From contig JBHGNT010000001.1 of the NCBI GenBank assembly GCA_043228905.1, positions 8,494,001-8,558,000 of the forward strand: a stretch of DNA of 64,000 nucleotides, in the 5' to 3' direction. Position 1 is the first letter of the stretch; every line of letters begins with the position of its first letter. The DNA comes from Azolla caroliniana (Eukaryota; Polypodiophyta). The notes beneath the pieces were generated by a model, which saw only the letters and a program-made list of their open reading frames with translations, was not told the DNA's origin and ran no database searches. The translations under genes and the position numbers were made by a program. Positions 41,306 to 49,606 of the stretch are shown piece by piece.

Positions 41306-42459
41306 TCGTTTAACTCTTCATCTAATTGACTAAGGATTTCAAATTTATTTGAGATACTTGGGCTATTGGTACTATGAATACTATCTGACACTCTATTAGT
41401 ACTATTAATACTATCAGACACTCCAAAGGGAAGAATTGACTCGGGTTTAGTACAGGCGACGATTTGATTTACCTGTCTTCTTGGCCTATGGGGACAATTG
41501 ATGGCGATATGTCCTGGTCCACCGCAATAAAGACATAATCGATTGGCACGTCGTCGTTGCTTTTCTTCTTCCGATAACGGGCCGCGTCGACGCATGGTAT
41601 CGATCTCCATCGGTGTCGAAGTATTTGCTTGAGGTGTGTCTCGTGCAAACGGTTTAGCCGCGACTGCGGCGTAAGTGGGCTCTGGCCTAGAGCGTGGTAT
41701 CTGTAATTGACGTTCTGAACGCCGTTCAAAAAGGCGGTTGTCACATCGAACTGCTCGACTGATTGCCTCCGTAAGAGACTTTGGTTCTTCGGGGAAAGTT
41801 AGAAGTAGATCTTTGACATCGTTTCGCAAGCCATAGCGAAACTGCTCCATTAGTGCTTGATCATCCCAGGGTATATCTGAAGCAAGTAGGCGGAAATCCG
41901 CCGCGTAGGCAGAGGCTGGACGATCGCCTTGACGCAATCGCCGAATCTTGTTGATCGCCGTCCTGATGCTGTCGGTGTCTCCAAAGCAGGCTTTAAACTC
42001 ACCAATAAAATCTTCAAAGTTATTAAGTAAGGGTGATTGTTTTTCTAGAAGCGGAGCAAACCATGCCAAGGCTGAGCCGCTAAGTAGCGTGCCTACTAGG
42101 CCGACTCGAGATGCATCAGTGGGATATCGGGAAGGATGCATCTGGATGACTAAGCATACCTGATTAAGGAATCCCCGGAATTGCGAACGCGTTCCATCAA
42201 ATTTCACAGGAAGTCCAATCTTGGGCTCTTTATGAAATCCTTGGGGACTGGATCCTTGTTGTTGCAACGCTGCTTCGAGTTGTTGTACCCGTAACGCTAA
42301 CTCCCCATGTTGTTGTTGCGTTTGTTGTTTTTCTAGAGCGATTTGTTGCAGATCCCCTATCAGCCGTTGGTTTTCTTGTTCCAGGGCAACAAACTTTTCT
42401 TTTAGGCACTGTAGCTCGGAGAAAACGGATTGGTATTCTTGGGCGCTAACAGTAGCCAT
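41302..42459 (-). CDS. Chr1 gag
   Basis: 385 aa, ATG at 42459, 68 bp after the 5' LTR. Begins with a coiled-coil stretch (about residues 15-70, ELQCLKEKFVALEQENQRL ... LALRVQQLEAALQQQ). The capsid-like core follows (GLPVKFDGTRSQFRGFLNQV, YPTDASRVGLVGTLLSGSALAWFAPLLE, MEQFRYGLRNDVKDLLLTFPE, VRCDNRLFERR) and then a zinc knuckle C-L-Y-C-G-G-P-G-H-I-A-I-N-C. The last codons are GAG TTA AAC GAT TGA, placing the slippery heptamer just before the stop. Confidence 0.9.
   Translation of the reverse strand: MATVSAQEYQSVFSELQCLKEKFVALEQENQRLIGDLQQIALEKQQTQQQHGELALRVQQLEAALQQQGSSPQGFHKEPKIGLPVKFDGTRSQFRGFLNQVCLVIQMHPSRYPTDASRVGLVGTLLSGSALAWFAPLLEKQSPLLNNFEDFIGEFKACFGDTDSIRTAINKIRRLRQGDRPASAYAADFRLLASDIPWDDQALMEQFRYGLRNDVKDLLLTFPEEPKSLTEAISRAVRCDNRLFERRSERQLQIPRSRPEPTYAAVAAKPFARDTPQANTSTPMEIDTMRRRGPLSEEEKQRRRANRLCLYCGGPGHIAINCPHRPRRQVNQIVACTKPESILPFGVSDSINSTNRVSDSIHSTNSPSISNKFEILSQLDEELND
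41308..41314 (-). promoter_or_regulatory. Candidate -1 ribosomal frameshift site of Chr1
   Basis: G TTA AAC in the gag frame fits X XXY YYZ except at the first base; GUUAAAC is known as a working slippery site in equine arteritis virus. A -1 shift here reads CGA TTG AGT into pol. Chr3 keeps the same heptamer at 56495-56501. Confidence 0.6.
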
Positions 42460-42527
42460 AGTATAAGGAAAAGGGTAGGAGGATGAGGGAGAGTGACAAG
42501 TAGGCTAGAGGAAAAATTGGTTCAAAC

Positions 42528-42958
42528 TGTCAGGAATAGTACTAAAACAGAGATGGAATTAGTACTAAGAACAGCAGTACTAGTAGTACTAAGAGGACGG
42601 GACTGCGTAAGATTCCCGAGAGAGAAAGTGAGAAGAGGAGAGAGAGAGAGATAGCGAGAATGAGAGAGATGATGACAGCAGCTATATATTATGTGAAAAG
42701 ATAAGTACAAGCGGCTAAGAGGCTTAAGACTGGCGTTGAACCAATTTGGTTCAAAACAATGCCTTGTGCCTCCTTTTATAGTGTTTTTAGGAATAATCTT
42801 GAAGCTTCTAGAATGTTCCAGAGAGATCTGGAATATACATCAATTTTCTATGATAAAGTATAAATGAAAATAATATCCTACAAAATACAATTCCTAATCT
42901 AATGGTAAGAGCTCGACCCATGTAGCATAAAGTCATGGGTTCGAGTCTTGCCATGACA
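42528..42958 (-). repeat. 5' LTR of Chr1
   Basis: 431 bp, same termini as the 3' LTR; tRNA-like segment at 42897-42958. The sequence after it on the minus strand (GTTTGAACCAATTTT) is shared with Chr2 and should hold the priming site, but it does not start with TGG and I could not match it to a tRNA. Confidence 0.9.
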
Positions 42959-42963
42959 CCCGG

Positions 42964-43004
42964 TGGTCCCACCCTTCTACACGTAAGCGCGCAACAACGC
43001 GACA
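42964..43004 (+). repeat. 5' LTR of R2, right part
   Basis: TGGTCCCACCC to AACAACGCGACA, completing the R2 LTR beyond Chr1. Confidence 0.8.
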
Positions 43005-43008
43005 TCTT

Positions 43009-43026
43009 TGGTGAACCCGACGTGAA
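43009..43026 (+). other. Primer-binding site of R2
   Basis: TGGTGAACCCGACGTGAA, as in G1 and R1. Confidence 0.7.
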
Positions 43027-43041
43027 GGGCGGCAAGGGAGC

Positions 43042-43605
43042 ATGGAGATGGAAGAAGACTTGAACTTCGAGGAGATGATGGCAAAAATCGTGATGGAAGC
43101 CGGACAGAAGATGGCGAAGCGAGATGCGGCTCAACAAGCCGTCGAAAGGGTGGTCGATTGAGTCGGCCGATTCAAGGGGGACGATGTCCCGAGGTTCTTG
43201 GAAGCGTACGATGCCGAGATGGCGAAAGGGGGCGTGGACGAGGAGATGCGGCTAGAGTATTTTCCTCGAGTGGCGGCCGCATCGGTGCACAAGGAGGTCA
43301 AGGAGCTACGAGAAGCTCACGAGTCGTGGGTGTCCTTGAAGGTAGCCCTATTGGAAGCATGCGGATACGTGAAACCGGAGTGGGTATGCCGGCAACCCGA
43401 TGGGGAGCGGTCGGGAACAACGTGGCCCGCGAGCGGCAGAGAAGAGAGAGCAGCGAGTGAGTACGCACTACCGCCGGAAGAGAGCTCAATGCAAAACGGT
43501 TCGGAGAAGCTCGACCTAGAAGCGCTAATACGAGAGGCATGCGAGCTTGTGAAGGCGAAAATCAGAGCCGAAGAAGGGCTTGTTATGGAGACGGGCCGGA
43601 GGTGA
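43042..43605 (+). pseudogene. R2 gag-like region with one internal stop
   Basis: ATG at 43042, 38 bp after the LTR. MEMEEDLNFEEMMAKIVMEAG, then AKRDAAQQAVERVV parallels R1. A TGA (43159-43161) replaces the arginine of V-E-R-V-G-R-F. The frame resumes with VGRFKGDDVPRFLEAYDAEM, HKEVKELREAHESWVSLKVALLEA. Compared with R1 the block after the A-C-G is deleted (about 100 residues), passing to an acidic tail ending at a TGA (43603). After that stop the same frame continues open into the 627-codon frame. Confidence 0.65.
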
Positions 43606-43716
43606 TCGGAGGATGCGGAGGAAGAAGCCTCCCTAGACGTAGAAGACGGGGCCTATACGGAGGCCGGGAGAGCGTACTACGGCGAGATAAGAGAGGGTGC
43701 GGAGCAAGCGACCCTC

Positions 43717-45600
43717 TTGCCTTGCGGTGAAGGGACGGCCATGGAGGCCGGTAACTACGGATTCGGGACATGGCGGCCCGAAACATCAAGTGAGGAGCGG
43801 ACAAGCGGCGGTGCTGCGACCTTACACACACCGGTCCTAGAGACTCCGGCATCCGGCCCAAGAGCCGATGTGAGACCTAGAGTGACGGACGGTGGCGGCG
43901 GCAAGGCGGGCAACCGAGACAACGGCATGGGAGAGATGGTGGCAAGCGTAATCGAGGTTTGCGGAATCGGAGATGGGGTAGCCGCGGACAACGACGACTG
44001 GACGAAAGCGGTTACTGACACGAGTGGCGGTGCCGGCTCCTTACCCACACCGGTCCTAGAGGCTCCGGCGGCCGGCCCGAGTGCCGGTGTGAGACCTAGA
44101 GCGACGGGCGGTGGTGGCGGCAAGGCGGCCTACCACGGCGACGAAGAGAACGAGGAAGAGATAGCCACGGACCACGGCGTCCGAACGAAGGTGGCTACGA
44201 ACATGGCATCGGCGAGTAACGGTATCGGGACTTTTCCCACACCTATTCAAGAGACTTCGGCAGTCGGCCCTGAGAGCCCACGTGAGACCGGAGAGACGGA
44301 AGGTGGCGGCGGCAAAGCGGACGATCGAAACGACAACGAGGAAGGTCATAGCGGACAGAGGCAAGACCTCTCGACACCGAGACCGGAGACTACGACGGTT
44401 GCGCTCGAATGCCAACATAAGACCGGAGAGAAGGGCGGTGGCCGTGAGGAGGTGTGGCCCGGAGCGAACACGTACGAAGATGAGGACGCCAGGCCCGGAA
44501 CGGGCATATACGAGAGGACCGACGGAGAGGTCGGGAGCGGCAAAGAGGAGACAGTCGAGAACCGACCCGACCGGAAGATGGACCGGTCGATAATCCGACA
44601 TGACCGGAAGACGACGCGGAAGAACATTGGAGCGGGGTCTGGTCAACCGGGCCTGAACCGAAGAAGAGCTGGCAAGGTCGGATTTGTTCGGAGAAACATC
44701 TACCAGCCGGTTACAATTACGGAAGGGAGCCGACCTAACCGGAACTCGATCGGCCGAGACCGATCCGGGCGAAGGCTAAGTTGGCACGGTTGGAGGTCGA
44801 GGCGAACGGGCCACAACACCCGGTGGGAGCCGGTGAGCGCGAGAAGGAAGCTAACCGGGCACGGTGATTACAGCTTGGCAGAAGACCGAGAGCGAGAGGA
44901 GCCCTCCACATCTATCCTTGAGACTTCGGCGGTTGCGGATCAACATAAGACCGGAGATACGACGGGTGGCGGCGAGGAGTCGGAGACCGGAACTGACGAG
45001 GCCACTAGAACGGGTACCCGGTGCGTGAAGACGGATGAGCACGGACAAGACGGCAAGCCGGAGTTGAAAGGGGCTACGGCAAGAAAGGACGAAGAAACCG
45101 ACGCGGAGGTCGGGTCTATGACGGATGAGGCGCGTAATACGAAGTATGCACTACGGCGTAAAACGGAGCATGCACTACGGCCAGTGAAGGACCAAGAAGT
45201 AAGCATGCACCCGGAAGAGCGGCAACGAGTGACCGACAACGGTGGACCGGTCGAGCCTTTGAGAGACAAGCACGCGGCGAGAGACGAAGCCGTAAGGTGC
45301 CGAGATCGGCGGATGGGTGGCGAGAGCGAAGGATGGTGCACGGAGAACAACGGGTTACGCACCGGGAAGAGAAAACGCAGCAGCTTCCCGGAGGACATAC
45401 AAGGCCAAGCGGGCCAAGAGGGCGCAAGCCGAGGCGAGGCGGTAACGAGAGCCTCGAGGGACACCGACACGGAGGTCGGGAGGACGGTACGCTCTACGGT
45501 GAGAGAGCACGACGGTCAAAGGAGAGGCAAGGAACGCGGAATGGGGTCGCCTAAGGGCCAAAGAATGAGCGCATATTCGGGGGACAACATCAACGCATGA
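43717..45600 (+). CDS. R2 long charged repeat protein, unknown function
   Basis: 627 codons in the same frame as R2 gag. Not recognised. It contains at least five modules of 40-60 residues with the pattern P-(T/R)-P-(V/I)-(L/Q)-E-(T/A)-(S/P)-A-x-G-P, then (R/E)-x-x-(V/T)-R-x-x, then G-G-G-G/GGG followed by an acidic block (modules near 43830, 44040, 44235, 44375 and 44915). The rest is rich in R, E, G, T and D, with almost no aromatic residues and few hydrophobic ones, so it is predicted disordered. The C-terminal 110 residues (from about 45253) are duplicated downstream. Related repeats occur in R1. It may be a low-constraint gag extension rather than an enzyme. Ends at TGA 45598. Confidence 0.5.
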   Translation: MPCGEGTAMEAGNYGFGTWRPETSSEERTSGGAATLHTPVLETPASGPRADVRPRVTDGGGGKAGNRDNGMGEMVASVIEVCGIGDGVAADNDDWTKAVTDTSGGAGSLPTPVLEAPAAGPSAGVRPRATGGGGGKAAYHGDEENEEEIATDHGVRTKVATNMASASNGIGTFPTPIQETSAVGPESPRETGETEGGGGKADDRNDNEEGHSGQRQDLSTPRPETTTVALECQHKTGEKGGGREEVWPGANTYEDEDARPGTGIYERTDGEVGSGKEETVENRPDRKMDRSIIRHDRKTTRKNIGAGSGQPGLNRRRAGKVGFVRRNIYQPVTITEGSRPNRNSIGRDRSGRRLSWHGWRSRRTGHNTRWEPVSARRKLTGHGDYSLAEDREREEPSTSILETSAVADQHKTGDTTGGGEESETGTDEATRTGTRCVKTDEHGQDGKPELKGATARKDEETDAEVGSMTDEARNTKYALRRKTEHALRPVKDQEVSMHPEERQRVTDNGGPVEPLRDKHAARDEAVRCRDRRMGGESEGWCTENNGLRTGKRKRSSFPEDIQGQAGQEGASRGEAVTRASRDTDTEVGRTVRSTVREHDGQRRGKERGMGSPKGQRMSAYSGDNINA

Positions 45601-46110
45601 GAAGAGCCCATGGAAGGCAAGCACGGAGCAGGAAGAGTCGACACGCCGAGGAGTTCGGCATGCGGAGACGATAAAACCAAAGGAGGAACATACGCGGCAC
45701 GAAAAAGGCGGAATCCGGAGTACGATCGGAGAGTTCAAGAGCGCACCCGGAGGACATACGAGCCTTTGCGAGGAATGCGCGCGGCGAGAGATGGAGCGGT
45801 GAGGTGCCGGTATCGGCGGATGATCGACGAGCGTGAAAGGCTATGTCTTGAGAACCGGAGGAGGTGCGTGGAGAGAAACGGGCTACGCGCCGGGAAGAGG
45901 AAGCACGGCTTCCCGGAAGGCATGCGAGGCCAAGCGGGCCAAGAGGGCGAGAGTCGGGATGAAGCGGTAACGGGAGTCGCGAAGGACATTGACATGGTGG
46001 TCGGGATGACGGTACGCTCTACGGCAAGAGAGCACGACGAGCAAGGGAGAAGCAAGGAGCGCGTAATGGGGTCACGTAAGGACCGAAGAACGAGCACGCA
46101 TTCGATGGAC
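45253..46110 (+). repeat. 507-bp in-frame tandem duplication in R2
   Basis: GAGCCTTT at 45253 and 45760 mark the start of the two units. Shared blocks include GAGGTGCCG-ATCGGCGGATG, CGGGAAGAG, GGCCAAGCGGGCCAAGAGGGC, GGTACGCTCTACGG and GAGAGAGCACGAC. Confidence 0.7.
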
Positions 46111-46383
46111 GACAACGACGCACGGAAAGTGCCTACGGAAGCCGAGTGCAGAACGAAGGGAGTCGGTACGAGGTGTTCGGGGCGAGGAGAAGGTCGAGCC
46201 GGAGGTGGAACACACGCGATACGCGAGGAGCGGCACCCGACGAGCAATCGAAGTAATCGGGGGTCTAACCGGAGGACATGCGCGGTGAGCGAAGGAAGGG
46301 AGACCGGATCGGCAACGGTGTTCGGGATGGCCGGTCGAAGAAGAAGGTGCATGCGCCGGACATGGCGGATCGGATGGAGCTGA
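45610..46383 (+). CDS. R2 repeat protein, C-terminal duplicated part
   Basis: 257 codons in the same frame as the preceding one, separated only by the TGA at 45598. From EPLRGMRAARDGAVRCR to STHS it repeats, with many substitutions, the block EPLRDKHAARDEAVRCR ... SAYS that starts 507 bp earlier. 507 is divisible by three. Arginine-rich, predicted disordered. Whether it is ever translated depends on the upstream stop; alternatively the whole region is decaying. Confidence 0.4.
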   Translation: MEGKHGAGRVDTPRSSACGDDKTKGGTYAARKRRNPEYDRRVQERTRRTYEPLRGMRAARDGAVRCRYRRMIDERERLCLENRRRCVERNGLRAGKRKHGFPEGMRGQAGQEGESRDEAVTGVAKDIDMVVGMTVRSTAREHDEQGRSKERVMGSRKDRRTSTHSMDDNDARKVPTEAECRTKGVGTRCSGRGEGRAGGGTHAIREERHPTSNRSNRGSNRRTCAVSEGRETGSATVFGMAGRRRRCMRRTWRIGWS

Positions 46384-46570
46384 CGGTTCGGGGAAACGCG
46401 GTGGACGTGGTGAATCGGATGGAGTCGGCGGGTCGGGGCCGGCAAGACGGATCGGCGCCAGCAAGGGACCGGCAAGGCGGTTGGGTGTTGGTAAGGCGAA
46501 AGACCCGGTTGATCACCATCGCCGAAATCTCTCACCCTTTTCCTTTCTTGGCACATACCGGTGGATGTGC

Positions 46571-46587
46571 GGTTTGGTGGGGGTGGA
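46571..46587 (+). other. Polypurine tract of R2
   Basis: GGTTTGGTGGGGGTGGA, preceded by ACCGGTGGATGTGC, corresponding to the G1 and R1 tracts. Confidence 0.65.
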
Positions 46588-47115
46588 TGTCGTGAAGATT
46601 TCCGGCTATAGTGTGAAACCGGGGTGGAAGGGGCAAGTCGGTGGTGTGCAACATGTGCACATGTATACTAGGATATGGTGTATAGAAAGAGAGGGGAAAT
46701 TTTTGTCCCACATTGTAAGGTCCCTCCCTCCTTGGGCTATAAAAGGAGGGGAGGGGTCACTTATGAAGGGGTTGCCTATTTTGAGGGAGAGAGGCATACC
46801 ACTTAGGTCGAGGGTTTCCTATTCGGTTTTAGGGTTTTGGTTAGGGTTTTCTTCTTGGGTTTTCCTTTAGGGTTTTCTTATAGTCGTTTGGTGCGGCCAT
46901 GGCGGCCACCATTGTTGTAACCATTCGTTGTTTTAATATAACTTGTTGAACATCTTGCCTCCGCCGATCTCTCCTTCTATGTCGTGGTCTTATTCTTTCC
47001 TCTTCTCCTCTTGAGCTAAGCCTCCATATCGTGTCCTCTTCTTTCTCCTCCACTCCATAGTCCGAGACCCCGGTGGTCCCGCCCCTTCTACATGTAAGCG
47101 CGCAACAACGCGATA
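46588..47115 (+). repeat. 3' LTR of R2
   Basis: 528 bp, TGTCGTGAAGATTTCCGG to AACAACGCGATA (terminal CA appears as TA). It preserves the empty Chr1 target GAGACCCCGGTGGTCCC. Confidence 0.8.
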
Positions 47116-48800
47116 ACGGTTGACGTAAGACCAAGATATTGACGGTGGCGGCGAGGTGACGAAGGTAAAAAGGGCTACGGATGGGCGGTCTACGGAGATC
47201 CTCACACCGATCCGGCGGTCGGCCCGAGAGCCGGCGTGAGTCCTATAGGGAAGATCGGTGGCGGCAGGAGAACGTGATTGGACAGCAAGAGGCGACGAAC
47301 GGCAAGGAGGTATCAGGCTGGCGAGGCGGCCACGAACCAAATCGGACCTTCCGGCAAGGTCAGTGGGCGTAAGGAAGTCCGGTCCTACGGGATCCCCACA
47401 CTTAACCAGAGACTCCGGCAGTTCGGCCAACGTGGCAACATGAGACCGAGAGAGAAGGTTGGTGGCGGTGGGAAACGGGACCTGACTACGCGGAAGACAC
47501 GAGGAGAGTCAGGGAAGAACTCAAACAAAAGACACCTGAATTTCGGCAAGCATAGAAACGGAGTCTGGTCCTATGGGACCCTCACACCGATCCGGAGACT
47601 CCGGCAGTTCGGCCAATGTGGCAACATGAGACCTAGGGAGAAGGACGGTGGCGGCAGGGAACGAGACCCGACGACACGAGGTAGCGGATAGGGAGCCGGT
47701 AAAACGGGCGGACGAAGTGTGAAACCCTCACCGGCCGGTTACGGTTTCAGAAGGAGCCGGTAGGGGCAAACACAGGGAGGTGTGTCAGGCCGGAAAGGCA
47801 CACCTGGGACGGAACAAGAGTCTCGCAAGTGGCCATCGCGGGCCGGATCAAAGCGTGACTGCGGGACGGTGTTCGGCGCGGGCGGAAGACGGCACAAGGG
47901 AGGTGTCGGGAACGAGGTGACATAGTGGACTGCACAGGGTCAGAGTCAGGGGATGACAAGAGAGGCCGGAGGAGGATCCTCCACACTCGCTTCGTAGATC
48001 TCGGGAGCTCCGTCGAAGTAGCGAAGACTGACACGGCAAGCCCGGGGTGACAAGCTGGTGGGGGCGAGGGGACAACGACAAGCGGAAGACTCGGGACCTG
48101 TTGCAACAGCACGAAGACGGGAAGGGCTAAGCAGGCTACTACGGGGTGTTCCTCGGATGCGAAGGACACTAGTATGCGGGTGAGCGGCGATGCACGATCT
48201 GGCCGGAAAAGGGGGGCCGACAAGGCGTGCAATGAACCGGAGTACGGCACAGGCAGTGCCAAACAACGGACGAAGGTATGTGGCACACGAAGGTGCCGGA
48301 GCGGGAAGGCGAGCGCGGAGACAGTTTGCGCGGTTTGGAGGTAGCGCGAAGAAGGCCAGAAAGGGATCCTCCACACCATTCTGGAGACCATGGCGGTTCG
48401 AGCCAACGCGGCAATGTAAGACCATGGAGAAGGAAGGTGGCGGCGAGAGGACGAGGGCAACGTGAAACAACATGGGACGGCAATCAGGACGACGCGAATG
48501 ATCAACGGAGGCCAAGCGGGCCACTATGGGCATTCCCCAAGCGGAGGACATCGGGCATACGGCGGGGAGCGGGGCGTTCATACGACCGAACAAGGGCCAA
48601 CGGAAGTACGCGTAGGACCCATCGACGGGTCGAACGAGCCTACGGGGAGGTAAGTGCGAAGGAAGAACCGAAGCCGACAGATCAAACCGGCAGCGACCTG
48701 GGATGCGGATTACGGAAGACCGGTTTCTCACCGGCCGAAATCTCTCACCCTTCACCGGATTTGGCACGTACCGGTGGACGTGCGGTTAGGTGGGGGCGGA
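47116..48800 (+). repeat. R1 internal repeat region, right part
   Basis: Continues R1 after R2. Repeat modules with GGAGACTCCGGCAGTTCGG-like, CAACGTGGCAACATGAGACC-like and GGTGGCGG blocks occur near 47410, 47590, 47985 and 48375. No single frame stays open, and the gag frame of R1 has stops here. Ends with the purine tract GGTTAGGTGGGGGCGGA (48784-48800). Confidence 0.6.
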
Positions 48801-49606
48801 TGTCGTGGAGAATTTCGGCCAGAGGTGGAAACCGGGAAACATTGGCTACATCGGCGGGGTGCAGCATGTGCGCTCACCCGTGTACATTTAGTGTGAATAA
48901 CGAGGGCGCCTTTATGGCGCCGAAGAGTAGTCAAGTCGGGACAGACAATCCCATGTAACTCAGGATTTATCCCACATTGTAACGCATCCCTCTCCTTGTT
49001 CTATAAAAGGAAGGGAGCGCCCTTTGTGAAAGGGGTTGCCCATTTTGCGTTAGCGGGTATACCGTTAGATTTAGGGTTAGTTACATTTCTTCTTCTTGTT
49101 GTTCTTCTTCTTCTTCTCCCCCTTCGTGTTCGCTTAGGGTTTGCTTCAACTCCTCTCCTGCGCAAGACCCCGCTCGGCGCGACGAGCCCGTGAGGTCCCC
49201 GACCGGCGGCTTGGCAGTTGACGACTATTGTAACCTACCTTGGTCCGGCTCGAAGCCGGGAATGTATTCTTCCTCTTATATATATACATTTGCGTCTGTC
49301 TGTGTATATTCGTGTCTCTGTTGGTGTCGGGTGCTTCCCCTTTCCTGCGTTTCCTGTACATAAGGGCGTGAGTCGGGTCAGCCTGTGTGTGTGTGTGTGT
49401 GTGTGCGTGTGTGTGTGCATGCATGTGTGTGCGTGAGTCGATGTTAAGCGCGCGCTCCCTCTCTTTCTCTCTCTCTTCGGTTGCCTCCGGTGTGCTTCTG
49501 GGATGCCCCGGAAACGGTGAAGTACGACTTCCTACGCTCCGTCACTCTCTAGTCCAAGACCCCCGGGGTCCCGCCTTTCTCCACGCACGCGCGTAACAAC
49601 GCGACA
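48801..49606 (+). repeat. 3' LTR of R1
   Basis: 806 bp; differs from the 5' LTR mainly by a longer (GT)n run (49385-49425) and scattered substitutions. Confidence 0.8.

Larger units (their letters stand above)
37291..42958 (-). mobile_element. Chromovirus Chr1, complete and intact
   Basis: 5668 bp, minus strand, with identical-length 431-bp LTRs (37291-37721, 42528-42958) differing at about two positions and the target duplication CCCGG (37286-37290, 42959-42963). The uninterrupted site is seen in the R2 3' LTR (GAGACCCCGGTGGTCCC). It encodes gag and a pol with protease, RT, RNase H, integrase and chromodomain, both fully open. It is the innermost and youngest layer of the nest and could be active. 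Gag and pol resemble the Tcn1-like chromovirus clade; clade naming is from memory of family features. Confidence 0.9.
36805..47115 (+). mobile_element. R2, gag-only non-autonomous LTR element inside R1, host of Chr1
   Basis: 5' LTR 36805-43004 (interrupted by Chr1), PBS 43009, gag, long repeated frame, purine tract, 3' LTR 46588-47115. With Chr1 and its 5-bp duplication removed the 5' LTR is 527 bp against 528 bp for the 3' LTR, and only a handful of differences are visible, so it is younger than R1. Flanks GCGG and ACGG differ by one base. Same structural class as R1 but a distinct LTR subtype. Confidence 0.8.
33925..49606 (+). mobile_element. R1, gag-only non-autonomous LTR element (TR-GAG type), host of R2
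   Basis: LTRs 33925-34709 and 48801-49606 (TGTCG/CGACA ends), PBS at 34714, a gag frame, about 2.8 kb of internally repeated sequence and a purine tract before the 3' LTR. No protease, RT, RNase H or integrase is seen. Flanks CTGG (left) and CCGG (right) differ by one base, compatible with a 4-bp duplication. R2 is inserted at 36804/47116. PBS, purine-tract region, LTR ends and gag are related to G1, the likely source of enzymes. Confidence 0.8.

Noticed and set aside
43717-46383. A host gene encoding an arginine-rich nuclear protein
   Set aside because: It lies between R2 LTRs in the frame of R2 gag, and related modules occur in R1, so it belongs to the element.
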